From: CAVWNR01 sp963756525
Lineage (GTDB): Bacteria; Actinomycetota; Actinomycetes; Mycobacteriales; Jatrophihabitantaceae
Assembly: GCA_963756525.1 (NCBI GenBank)
Contig: CAVWNR010000002.1
Location: forward strand, 286,956 to 350,955
DNA length: 64,000 nucleotides
Direction: 5' to 3'
Shown: piece after piece, positions 1 to 7,706 of the stretch
Numbering within the stretch: the stretch's first letter is position 1
How the letters are laid out: each line of letters opens with the position of its first letter
Position numbers and translations under genes: made by a program
Notes under the pieces: generated by a model
Databases searched by the model: none
Told to the model about the DNA's origin: nothing
The model's input: the letters and a program-made list of their open reading frames with translations, nothing else

Positions 1-845
1 GCGAGCGCGCCGGCGAGAACGAGATGGCGCGCGCCGGCGAGCTGCGCCTGCGCCATCTCGGCGAAATACGCCAACCTGGCCACGAACGGCACTCCGGCCC
101 CGCGTTGCATTCGGGCGGGGAAAACCTCCGCGAACTGCGCCGCTCCAGTTGCCGCGGCTACCCGGCCCGCGGCGACCAGCCCGGGCTCGCGCAGCGCATC
201 ACCGCCGAGCAGCAGCACCGGGCGCTCACCGGAACGCCCGGAACGCAGCGCACCGACCACCGACGACACCGCATCGGAGCCGACCGCGCGCAACCGTCCC
301 GTCGGGCGCGGCGGGGCCGGTTCCGCACCCTCCGTCCAGGACACGTCCGCCGGCAAAATCAGATTGGCCAGCCGACCTGGTGGCCCATATGCAGCGGCCA
401 CCGCGGCGGCACCGTCGTAGGCAACATCGGTAGTCGAGTCGCAGCGACGGGTCCAACCCTCGAGCGCGCTCGTGACGGACTCGATGTCGCTCTGCAGCGG
501 CGCGTCGAAGCGCTGGTGGTAGGTGGCGTGGTCCCCGATCACGTTGACGATCGGCGTGCGGGCTCGGCGCGCGTTGTGCAGGTTCGCGAACCCGTTGCCG
601 AGGCCTGGCCCGAGGTGTAGCAGCGTGGCCGCGGGTTTGCCCGCCATCCGGCCGTAGCCGTCCGCCGCGCCGGTCACCACGCCTTCGAACAAGCCGAGCA
701 CCGCCCGCATCCCCGGTACCCGGTCCAGCGCCGCGACGAAATGCATCTCGGACGTACCCGGGTTGGCGAAGCAGACTTCGACGCCGCTGTCGACAAGAGT
801 GCGCAGCAGAGCCTCCGCGCCGTTCATGACGAGCGTGGGCGCCAT
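1..845 (-). CDS. ilvX: IlvX-like thiamine-diphosphate enzyme (acetolactate synthase large-subunit family), partial
   Basis: Leftward gene that runs off the window start, so only about 280 N-terminal residues are present. It reads MNGAEALLRTLVDSGVEVCF, then FANPGTSEMHFVAALD and LFEGVVTGAADGYGRMAG, the PYR-domain start of TPP enzymes with the cofactor-activating Glu in LFEG. From memory this is very close to mycobacterial IlvX, a family annotated as acetolactate synthase whose substrate is unproven. Two starts are in frame: ATG at 845, six bases after a TATACA box and so possibly leaderless, and ATG at 827, which matches the usual family start. The TPP-binding C-terminal domain lies outside the window, so activity cannot be judged. 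Divergent from the permease at 1014. Confidence 0.85.
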   Translation of the reverse strand, partial: MAPTLVMNGAEALLRTLVDSGVEVCFANPGTSEMHFVAALDRVPGMRAVLGLFEGVVTGAADGYGRMAGKPAATLLHLGPGLGNGFANLHNARRARTPIVNVIGDHATYHQRFDAPLQSDIESVTSALEGWTRRCDSTTDVAYDGAAAVAAAYGPPGRLANLILPADVSWTEGAEPAPPRPTGRLRAVGSDAVSSVVGALRSGRSGERPVLLLGGDALREPGLVAAGRVAAATGAAQFAEVFPARMQRGAGVPFVARLAYFAEMAQAQLAGARHLVLAGAL

Positions 846-851
846 CCCAGA

Positions 852-857
852 TGTATA
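852..857 (-). promoter_or_regulatory. -10 box for the IlvX-like gene
   Basis: TATACA on the minus strand, six bases before ATG 845. It overlaps the small palindrome ATAC-TGCG-GTAT. The spacing suggests a leaderless transcript starting at 845. No convincing -35 is seen at 17 bases. Confidence 0.4.
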
Positions 858-1013
858 CCGCAGTATCCGCAGGCAAGGGCGAATGAGACGTGAGCCTGCC
901 GTTCTTCCGGATGGCGCCTTGACTGTGTGGGCCCGATCTTGTTGTGATGGTGTTCACCCGGGAACACGGGCCGTCGAATCGTGTCCGTCCCACGGTGACT
1001 TAGGGAGGGTGTC

Positions 1014-2867
1014 ATGGGCGCTGCGCCGGAACTGCAGAAGGGCCTCAGCCAGCGGCAGCTGAACATGATTGCGATCGGCGGGGTGATCGGAGCCGGCCTG
1101 TTCGTCGGCGCCGGGGTCGTAATCAACACCACCGGACCCGGGGCGTTCATCACCTACGCCGTCACCGGTTTGCTGATCATTCTGGTGATGCGGATGCTCG
1201 GCGAGATGGCGACGGCCAACCCGTCGACCGGCTCGTTCGCCGACTACGCGCGAACGGCGCTGGGCGGCTGGGCCGGGTTCTCGGTGGGCTGGCTCTACTG
1301 GTACTTCTGGGTCATCGTGGTCGGCTTCGAAGCGGTCGCGGGAGCCAAGGTACTCACCTACTGGTTCAACGCCCCGCTGTGGCTGCTCTCGCTGGGCTTG
1401 ATGACGCTGATGACCGCGACCAACCTGTTCTCCGTCTCCTCGTTCGGGGAGTTCGAGTTCTGGTTCGCCAGCATCAAGGTTGCGGCGATCTGCGTCGTGC
1501 TCGGGCTCGGGACGCTGTTCGTATTCGGCCTGTGGCCGCACCGCCATATGGACTTCAGCAATTTGACCGCGCACGGCGGGTTCTTCCCGCACGGCGTCGG
1601 CCAGATCTTCTCGGCGATCGTGGTAGTGATCTTCTCGATGGTCGGGGCCGAGATAGCGACGATCGCGGCCGCGGAGTCGCCGAATCCGGCTCGGGCGATC
1701 GCCCGAGCGACGAACTCGGTGATTACCCGGATCGCGATCTTCTTCGTCGGCTCGGTGTTCCTGATCGTGGTGATCGTGCCGTGGGACTCGGACAAAGTCG
1801 GCGCCTCGCCCTATGTCGCGGCGTTCCAGGCGTTCGGCATTCCGGCAGCGGCCGATGTCATGAACGCGGTCGTGCTCACCGCGGTCCTGTCCTGTTTGAA
1901 CTCGGGGCTGTACACGGCCTCGCGGATGCTGTTCGTGCTGGCCGCCCGCCGGGAGGCACCGCTGCAGCTGATCAAGGTGAATCGGCGCGGGGTGCCGTAC
2001 CTGGCGATTCTCGGCTCCACCGTCGTGGGCTTCTTGTGCGTCATCGCGGCTAAGGTCTCGCCGAACACGGTGTTCCTGTTCCTGCTCAACTCGTCGGGCG
2101 CGATCATCCTGTTCGTCTACCTGCTGATCGCGATCTCCCAGATCGTGCTGCGGCGCGAGACTCCGGCGGAGCAGATGAAGGTCAAGATGTGGTTCCACCC
2201 GTACCTGTCGATCCTCGCCGTCGCCGGGATGCTCGCCGTGCTGGTGCAGATGGGTTTTCAGCACGATGCGCGCTCGCAGCTGCTGCTGAGCCTGCTGGCC
2301 TGGGGTGTGGTCCTCCTGCTGTACCTGATCACCCGCTGGCGCGCCCGCGCGGCGGCCGCGCAGGCCGAGCGCACCGAGCCAGCCGTGCCGGCCGGTCCGG
2401 CGCGGCGGGTGCTGGTGCTTGCGAACGAGACGGTCGCGGCCGACGAGCTGCGTGAGGAGCTGCGCAGCATCGACCGGGCCGGCCGGGCCGAATACTACGT
2501 GTGCGTGCCGGCCAATCCGGTCGACACCGGCCAGGCCGAGCACAAAGGTGCGGCGTTCATCTGGCCGGCCACCGTCGAGGCAGCCCAGGAGCGACTGGAC
2601 TACACGCTGTCCGCGCTGCGCGCCGAAGGGCTTGTCGCTGACGGCGCGCTCGGTGACTACCGTCCGCTGCGCGCCCTCGCCGACGCGGTGGCCGAGTTCC
2701 ACCCGGATCAGCTGGTGATCTCCACCCATCCCGTCGAGAGCTCGGTCTGGCTGCGCTACGACGTCGTGGATCGGGCCCGCGCCGACTACCAGATCCCGGT
2801 GACCCACGTCATCGCGCGCACGCCGGTCCTTGTCGGGGCCAGTCCCGTCGCGGAGCCGAGCCCGTGA
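1014..2867 (+). CDS. APC-family amino-acid permease (GabP/AAT type) with C-terminal USP-like domain
   Basis: 617-residue protein. Residues 1-450 form a 12-helix amino acid-polyamine-organocation transporter. The helix-1 signature GGVIGAGLFVGAG (about 22-34) and the following GEMATANPSTGSF are typical of the GABA/aromatic amino-acid permease group, so proton-coupled amino-acid uptake at the inner membrane is expected; the substrate is unknown. Residues about 455-610 form a soluble alpha/beta domain (RRVLVLANETV...; later DQLVISTHPVE) resembling a degenerate universal stress protein domain. That makes it longer than the usual 450-500 residues. The ATG is preceded by GGGAGGGTGTC. It overlaps the next gene by four bases (GTGA), so permease and USP are co-translated. 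Confidence 0.88.
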   Translation: MGAAPELQKGLSQRQLNMIAIGGVIGAGLFVGAGVVINTTGPGAFITYAVTGLLIILVMRMLGEMATANPSTGSFADYARTALGGWAGFSVGWLYWYFWVIVVGFEAVAGAKVLTYWFNAPLWLLSLGLMTLMTATNLFSVSSFGEFEFWFASIKVAAICVVLGLGTLFVFGLWPHRHMDFSNLTAHGGFFPHGVGQIFSAIVVVIFSMVGAEIATIAAAESPNPARAIARATNSVITRIAIFFVGSVFLIVVIVPWDSDKVGASPYVAAFQAFGIPAAADVMNAVVLTAVLSCLNSGLYTASRMLFVLAARREAPLQLIKVNRRGVPYLAILGSTVVGFLCVIAAKVSPNTVFLFLLNSSGAIILFVYLLIAISQIVLRRETPAEQMKVKMWFHPYLSILAVAGMLAVLVQMGFQHDARSQLLLSLLAWGVVLLLYLITRWRARAAAAQAERTEPAVPAGPARRVLVLANETVAADELREELRSIDRAGRAEYYVCVPANPVDTGQAEHKGAAFIWPATVEAAQERLDYTLSALRAEGLVADGALGDYRPLRALADAVAEFHPDQLVISTHPVESSVWLRYDVVDRARADYQIPVTHVIARTPVLVGASPVAEPSP

Positions 2868-3754
2868 CGATCGTCGTCGGCTGTCACCCGCGCGAGGGCA
2901 ACGCCGGTGTAGTCAGGCTCGCCGGGCTGCTCGCCCGCAGCCTGGGGGATCAGCTCGTGGTCTGCGCCGTTACCCCGACGCCATGGCCGCCACGCCCGGG
3001 CGCCGTGGACGCACCGTACCGGGACAGCCTGCAGAACGCGGCTGAGCAGGCGTTGCTGCAGGCCCGCAGCCGACTGGACGCCGACGTCGAGGCAGAGTTC
3101 GTCGTCCGGCAGGCTCGCTCGGCCCCCGCCGGGCTGTGCGAGCTCGCCGGCGAACTCAGCGCCGCCCTGATCGTGGTGGGATCGTCGCGATGGGGGGCGG
3201 TCGGGCAGGTCGTGCCGGGCACGGTCACCGACCGGCTGCTGCACAGCGCCGGCGTTGCGGTCGTGGTCGCTCCCCGCGGATTCCGCTGCCGGGCCGCGAC
3301 TGGACTGACCCGGGTAACCGCGGCGTTTCCCGGCAGCGCCGGGTCGGTGCAGCTCGTCGCCGCGGCCGGGGAGCTTGCGGCCCGCGCCGGCGCGACGCTG
3401 CGCATCGCCTGCTTCGCGGTGCGACCCGTGGCCGCGTTCGCGGGCGCGATCGACGTCGACGCCGAGCGCCTCGTCGTCGAGCAGTGGCTCAAGGCGATCG
3501 ACGCCGATCTCAACGCCGCCATCGACGAGGTACGCGGGCTGGCTGCCTTGTCGCAGACCGTCATCGCCCAGGGAGGCTCCTGGCGAGAAGCGCTCGACGA
3601 CGTCGAGTGGGCCGACGGCGACCTGCTCGCGGTCGGCTCCAGCCCGAGCGGCCCGCTCGCCCAGGTCTTCGTCGGCTCGAACGCGTCCAAGATCATCCGA
3701 CGGGCGCCGGTGCCGGTCGTGGTCATGCCCCGAGGCGCGCCCAGCCCGCGATGA
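2864..3754 (+). CDS. Tandem universal stress protein (two USP domains)
   Basis: 296 residues, GTG start inside the permease stop (GTGA overlap). Two USP domains follow one another (about 1-140 and 145-296). Each ends with the ATP-binding loop: VVGSSRWGAVGQVVPGTVTD in domain 1 and VGSSPSGPLAQVFVGSNASK in domain 2, followed by the VVV(A/M)PRG strand. USPs of this kind bind ATP and modulate stress survival or partner proteins. Here the partner is probably the upstream permease, which carries its own USP-like tail. Cytoplasmic. The start rests on the overlap and on the family-typical N-terminus (TIVVGCHPREGN). Confidence 0.87.
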   Translation: MTIVVGCHPREGNAGVVRLAGLLARSLGDQLVVCAVTPTPWPPRPGAVDAPYRDSLQNAAEQALLQARSRLDADVEAEFVVRQARSAPAGLCELAGELSAALIVVGSSRWGAVGQVVPGTVTDRLLHSAGVAVVVAPRGFRCRAATGLTRVTAAFPGSAGSVQLVAAAGELAARAGATLRIACFAVRPVAAFAGAIDVDAERLVVEQWLKAIDADLNAAIDEVRGLAALSQTVIAQGGSWREALDDVEWADGDLLAVGSSPSGPLAQVFVGSNASKIIRRAPVPVVVMPRGAPSPR

Positions 3755-3767
3755 TCCTCTGTGGGGC

Positions 3768-3830
3768 TCAGTTCGGCGGGGAGGTGGATCAGCTCGGCCA
3801 GCCGGTCGAGATCGGTGCCGGGTCGGTCAC
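3768..3830 (-). pseudogene. Remnant of an acyl-CoA dehydrogenase C-terminus
   Basis: About 60 bases on the minus strand read PGTDLDRLAELIHLPAEL, almost the same as the last residues of the acyl-CoA dehydrogenase ending at 6579 (PGTHLDRLAELVDLQPPN). The DNA also matches: the 19-base block agctcggccagccggtcga is shared exactly with 6609-6627. No dehydrogenase sequence continues upstream. It looks like the 3' scar of a deleted or transposed fadE copy just after the USP gene. Confidence 0.6.
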
Positions 3831-3856
3831 CCGCATACTCCTTGAAGGACACACGG

Positions 3857-3898
3857 GTGTCTACATTTCGTCTACACTGCGCACATGGCAGTAGACAC
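3857..3898 (+). promoter_or_regulatory. mazE promoter and candidate autoregulatory repeats
   Basis: TACACT (3873-3878) lies six bases before ATG 3885, a leaderless arrangement. Around it, GTGTCTAC (3857-3864), GTCTACA (3870-3876) and the inverted GTAGACAC (3891-3898) repeat one motif. This is the expected layout for a site bound by the MazE antitoxin to repress its own promoter. Confidence 0.5.
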
Positions 3899-4118
3899 AA
3901 CGACCGTCCGGGTCCGCCGACCAGATTCCGAGCGTCTCCAATCACTGGCCAGAGCACGTCAGGCCGCCGTCGTCGACGTCGTGCACGCAGCCATCGACGC
4001 CCTAGAACGACAAGAGTTCCTGCGCGGGCTCAACGCGGACTACCAGCGCCTGCGTAGCGATCCCGAACAGTGGGAGCAATACCTCGCCGAGTGCCACGAG
4101 TGGGATGCGCTGGCTTGA
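3885..4118 (+). CDS. MazE-like antitoxin (ribbon-helix-helix type)
   Basis: 77 residues. The N-terminus (TTTVRVRRPDSERLQSLARA) forms the beta strand plus helix of a ribbon-helix-helix DNA-binding fold. The C-terminus (DPEQWEQYLAECHEWDALA) is the acidic, Trp-rich tail by which such antitoxins cover MazF. It is the first gene of a two-gene toxin-antitoxin operon and its stop overlaps the toxin start (TTGA). Expected to neutralise MazF and repress its own promoter through the repeats at 3857-3898. The start is fixed by the -10 box six bases upstream. Confidence 0.8.
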   Translation: MAVDTTTVRVRRPDSERLQSLARARQAAVVDVVHAAIDALERQEFLRGLNADYQRLRSDPEQWEQYLAECHEWDALA

Positions 4119-4450
4119 TCTGGCGCGGAGAGATCTACTACGTCGATCTCGGCCAGCCCGTCGGTCACGAGCCGGCCTTCCGACGACCAGCCGTCGTGGT
4201 GTCCGTCGACATCCTCAACAACGGCCCCGGTGGGCTCGTGGTCGTCGTACCGATGACGAGCACCGGCTATGGGCTGCGAAGCCACGTCGAACTGGATCCA
4301 GAGGGCAGCGGGCTAGACCACATCTGCTACGCACGCTGCGACCAACTGCGGGTGGTCTCCATCGAGCGGCTGTCGGCTCGTCTGGGGATGGTCGGCCCCG
4401 ACCAGATGCGAGCGATCGACCAAGCCCTGGGTTTCGTCCTCGATCTTTGA
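4115..4450 (+). CDS. mazF: MazF-type endoribonuclease toxin
   Basis: 111 residues. The MazF/PemK/CcdB SH3-like barrel is clear: WRGEIYYVDLGQPVGHEPAFRRPAVVVS at the N-terminus, VVVVPMTST in the middle and ARCDQLRVVSIERL near the end. MazF toxins cut single-stranded mRNA at short sequences to arrest growth. The only start placed after the antitoxin stop is TTG at 4115, overlapping it by four bases. An upstream ATG at 4070 would put 15 unrelated residues in front of the conserved WRGE, so I prefer the TTG. No residue is obviously missing. Confidence 0.85.
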   Translation: MIWRGEIYYVDLGQPVGHEPAFRRPAVVVSVDILNNGPGGLVVVVPMTSTGYGLRSHVELDPEGSGLDHICYARCDQLRVVSIERLSARLGMVGPDQMRAIDQALGFVLDL

Positions 4451-4569
4451 GGAATGCTCCCCAGTCATGGATGCCTTACGGGCACCAGCGTTCGACGCGG
4501 ACGGGGCTGCTGGGTGGCGTGAGATCGCGGTCGTCAGCAGGCGGTGAGGCGTCGGTCGCCTCGCTGCTC

Positions 4570-4609
4570 GTTCGGTACCGAGAGGGTCGCCCGGTCTCGC
4601 GTACCGAAC
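4570..4609. terminator. Hairpin between mazF and the TPP enzyme gene
   Basis: GTTCGGTAC (4570-4578) pairs with GTACCGAAC (4601-4609). Inside it CGAGA pairs with TCTCG, giving a 14-base-pair stem with one bulge. There is no U tract. It could end the mazEF transcript or act in the 5' leader of the next gene. Confidence 0.4.
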
Positions 4610-4666
4610 GGGGCGCACGGGAAGACACTCTGGTACTGAGCAACCGAATCCCGTCGAGGAGGCTCG

Positions 4667-6460
4667 ATGCCGACCACGTCTGAATTGATCATCGACCGGT
4701 TGCTTGAGTGGGGCGTTGACACGTACTTCGGCCTGCCGGGCGACGGGATCAACAACTTCTTCGAGGGTCTGCGCAAGCGTCAGGACAGGGTGCGGTTCGT
4801 GCACACCCGGCACGAGGAGGAAGCCGCGCTCGCCGCCGTGGGATACGCGAAGTTCACCGGTCACCCCGCCGTCGTGGTCACCACGTCTGGGCCCGGGGCG
4901 GTGCACATCCTCAACGGCTTGTACGACGCCGCCGTCGAGGGCGCGCCGCTGATCGCGATCACCGGGCTGCAATTCCACGACATGCTCGGCACTCACTACC
5001 TGCAAGACATCAACCACCACTACGCCTTCGATAACGCGTGCGTGTTCAACCAGCAGGTCAACGGGCCGGCGCACGCGATCAACATGGTCGACCTCGCGTA
5101 TCGGACCGCGACCGCCCGACGCGGACCCGCCCATCTCGCGATCCCGATCGACGTGCAGGGCTGGGAGCAGGAGCAGGTGCCGCGTTCGGACAAGAACCTG
5201 CCCAACCGCGCGAGCACCGCGCTCGCGCACCGCGTTGCCGAGCCTGCACCGGCTGACTTGGACGCGGCCGCCGACCTACTGGCCGACTGCGGCAAGGTCG
5301 TGATCGTGGGCGGTGCCGGCGCGCGGGGGGCGCACGCCGAGTTGGAAGCTGTCGCCGAGAAGCTGGCCGCGCCCATCGTCAAACCCGCACTGGGCAAGGA
5401 CTGCATCGGCGACGACAGCCCCTACGTGCTCGGCGGCACCGCCTTCGCCGGCACTTCACCGGGCCAGTGGGCGCTCGGGGAATGCGACGGCCTGCTCATC
5501 GTCGGCAGCTCCAGCGGCTACTTCGACTTCTGGGCCCAACCCGGCCAAGCCCGCGCCGTCCAGATCGATCTCGACGCGGCCCGGATCGGGCTGCGCTACC
5601 CGGTCGAGGTCGCCGTGCTTGGCGACGCCCGCGCCGCGCTCACCGGGCTGGCCGAGCGGTTGTCGCGCCGCGCCGATCGGGGATTCCTCGACCAATCGCA
5701 GGACCGGTTGCAGGCTTGGTGGCAGCTGATCGACCAGCAGTCCAGCAGCACCGAACAGCCGATGAAGCCGCAGGTGGTCACCGCCCGGCTGGCCGAGCAG
5801 TTGGCCGACGACGCCATCGTCTGCGGCGACGCCGGCACCGTCACCGTCTGGCAGGGCCGGCTGCGGATGCGCACCGGGCAGCAGTTCAGCTTCTCCGGCA
5901 CCAACTGCTCCATGGCCTCGGCCGTCCCGTACGCGATCGGCGCCAAGACCGCCTACCCCGACCGGCAAGTCATCGCCATCCAAGGCGACGGCGGCGCCGC
6001 CATGCTCATGGGCGCGCTGGCAACGCTCGCCCAAGAACAGCTCGACATCACCGTCGTCGTGCTCAACAACGCTTCCCTCGGGCTGATCGTGTGGGAACAG
6101 ATGGCCTACCTCGGCCATCCCGAACACCTCTGCGACCTGTCCCGCATCGACTTCGCCAAAGTCGCCGAAGGCTGCAGTCTACGCGGCTTCCACCTCGACG
6201 AGCCCGCCCAAGCTGGCGAGATCATCGCCGCCGCCGTCGCCCATCGCGGCCCGTCGCTGGTCGACTGTTGGGTCGACGTCGACGAATCGCCCTTCGCCGA
6301 GACCCTCAAGCCGGCCCAGGCCGAACACCTCGTCGAAGCACTTGAGGGCGGAGAGCACGGCGCACGGCGCAAGGCCGCCATGCTCACCGACGATGCCGTC
6401 GTCGCCCAATCACCTGGGCTGCAAGACGTCGCCGACCAACTCCGCGACATCGCCCAATGA
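4667..6460 (+). CDS. Thiamine-diphosphate enzyme, pyruvate oxidase / acetolactate synthase-like
   Basis: 597 residues with all three TPP-enzyme domains. PYR domain: GLPGDGINNFFEGL, catalytic Glu in HTRHEEEAA (about residue 50) and TTSGPGAVHILNGLYDA. Central Rossmann domain about 195-345. PP domain with GDGG...NNASLG, the metal and diphosphate site. The GLPGDGINNFFEGL start and length fit pyruvate oxidase (PoxB-like), which decarboxylates pyruvate to acetate using TPP, FAD and Mg, better than acetohydroxyacid synthase, but the product is not certain. A C-terminal extension (about 555-597) could be a membrane-binding segment. Start ATG 4667 follows GAGGAGGCTCG, a good ribosome site. Convergent with the fadE operon. 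Confidence 0.82.
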   Translation: MPTTSELIIDRLLEWGVDTYFGLPGDGINNFFEGLRKRQDRVRFVHTRHEEEAALAAVGYAKFTGHPAVVVTTSGPGAVHILNGLYDAAVEGAPLIAITGLQFHDMLGTHYLQDINHHYAFDNACVFNQQVNGPAHAINMVDLAYRTATARRGPAHLAIPIDVQGWEQEQVPRSDKNLPNRASTALAHRVAEPAPADLDAAADLLADCGKVVIVGGAGARGAHAELEAVAEKLAAPIVKPALGKDCIGDDSPYVLGGTAFAGTSPGQWALGECDGLLIVGSSSGYFDFWAQPGQARAVQIDLDAARIGLRYPVEVAVLGDARAALTGLAERLSRRADRGFLDQSQDRLQAWWQLIDQQSSSTEQPMKPQVVTARLAEQLADDAIVCGDAGTVTVWQGRLRMRTGQQFSFSGTNCSMASAVPYAIGAKTAYPDRQVIAIQGDGGAAMLMGALATLAQEQLDITVVVLNNASLGLIVWEQMAYLGHPEHLCDLSRIDFAKVAEGCSLRGFHLDEPAQAGEIIAAAVAHRGPSLVDCWVDVDESPFAETLKPAQAEHLVEALEGGEHGARRKAAMLTDDAVVAQSPGLQDVADQLRDIAQ

Positions 6461-6578
6461 CGTAACCGGACTCTGTCGGCGCGGCGCCGGGCGTTCACCG
6501 GAGCACGCACCGCCGTCCTGCCCGCGACGTCTCGCCGCACGGAAGGACTCCGACACCCATGAAGACAGCCGGCGGCGT

Positions 6579-7706
6579 TCAGTTCGGCGGCTGGAGGTCG
6601 ACCAGCTCGGCCAGCCGGTCGAGATGGGTGCCGGGCGTGCCGAACGCGAGCTGGTCGGCCTTGGCCCGCTTGAGGTACAGGTGCGTCGGGTGCTCCCAGG
6701 TCATCCCGATGCCGCCGTGCAGCTGCACGGCCTCCTCGGCGGCGCGCACCGCGACGTCGCTGCAGAACGCCTGCGCGAGCGCGGTCGCGACCGGACGGTC
6801 GTCATCCTCGACGGCCAGGGTGACCGCGGCGTACCGGGCGGCGGCGCGGGCCGATTCGACGGCGACGTACAGGTCGGCGAGCCGGTGCTTGAGCGCCTGG
6901 AAACCGCCGACGATGCGGCCGAATTGCCGACGCTGCTTGAGGTATGCCACGGTCTCGTCCAGACACCACTGGGCCACCCCGAGCTGCTCGGATGCCAGCA
7001 GCGCCGCGCCGGTTTCCAGCCCGCGGCGCACCGCCTCCGCGCCGGCATCCGCGGGCACGACGAGCTGGCCCCGCGCCCCGGTGAACGTGACGTCGGCGAC
7101 GGGCCGGGTCATGTCAAGCGACGACACCGCGCCGATCTGCGCCTCGACGGTCGGCAGCGCGTGCACTGCTCCGCCGGCCACCGGGACGAGCAGCACGTCG
7201 GCGTCCAACACGGCGGCGGCGTTGCGTACCGATCCGCCCAGCCCGCCGCCGGGTCCGACGCTCACCGCGGAGTCGGCGGTCAGCGAGGTGAGCGGCAGCG
7301 CCAGGGCAACGGTCTTCTGGCCGGTCGCGAGGTCGGCGAGTAGCGCCGCGGCCTCGGGCGTTCCGGCCGCGGCGAGGACGGTCGTGCCGACCACCGCGCT
7401 GGTCAGGAACGGCACCGGCGCGACCGACCGGCCGAGCTCCTCGAGCACCACGGCGGCCTCGCGGGCCGAGGCGCCGGCACCCCCGTGCTGCTGCGGCACG
7501 AGCAGCGCGGCGAGCCCGAGGTCGACCGACAGGGCCTTCCACAGGCCGGGCGTCAGGCTGCGGTCGCCGTCGTAGCAGGCCGTGACCGCCTTGGCCGGGC
7601 AGCGGTCGACGAGCAGGTCACGGACGCTGGCGCGTAGCGACTCCTCCACGTCGGTGTAGAGCAGGTCCGCATTCATCGGCCCCCGGCTCTTCGCGCAAGT
7701 GCTCAT
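6579..7706 (-). CDS. Acyl-CoA dehydrogenase (last gene of the fad operon)
   Basis: 375 residues. The middle (VPFLTSAVVGTT..., DMTRPVADVTFTGA) and the C-terminal bundle (EQLGVAQWCLDETVAYLKQR, FGRIVGGFQALKHRLADLYV, QLHGGIGMTWEHPTHLYLKR) follow the acyl-CoA dehydrogenase fold, which takes two hydrogens from the alpha-beta bond of acyl-CoA with FAD. The usual catalytic Glu position is not obvious, so it may pair with the next dehydrogenase, as in heteromeric mycobacterial FadE complexes. Start ATG 7706 overlaps the upstream stop (ATGA) and has GGAAGGA before it; ATG 7676 (MNADLLY) is the alternative. Its 3' end is duplicated as a scar at 3768. Confidence 0.85.
   Translation of the reverse strand: MSTCAKSRGPMNADLLYTDVEESLRASVRDLLVDRCPAKAVTACYDGDRSLTPGLWKALSVDLGLAALLVPQQHGGAGASAREAAVVLEELGRSVAPVPFLTSAVVGTTVLAAAGTPEAAALLADLATGQKTVALALPLTSLTADSAVSVGPGGGLGGSVRNAAAVLDADVLLVPVAGGAVHALPTVEAQIGAVSSLDMTRPVADVTFTGARGQLVVPADAGAEAVRRGLETGAALLASEQLGVAQWCLDETVAYLKQRRQFGRIVGGFQALKHRLADLYVAVESARAAARYAAVTLAVEDDDRPVATALAQAFCSDVAVRAAEEAVQLHGGIGMTWEHPTHLYLKRAKADQLAFGTPGTHLDRLAELVDLQPPN

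Noticed and set aside
954..2807. 617-residue minus-strand open frame opposite the permease
   Set aside because: It is an exact shadow of a well-supported permease, rich in Arg/Asp/His and lacking any domain or ribosome site.
3135..3900. Second plus-strand frame of 252 residues over the USP gene
   Set aside because: Out-of-frame shadow of the USP gene with Arg-rich composition.
4070..4114. MazF start at ATG 4070
   Set aside because: It would overlap most of the antitoxin's end and add 15 residues not seen in MazF; TTG 4115 fits the family.
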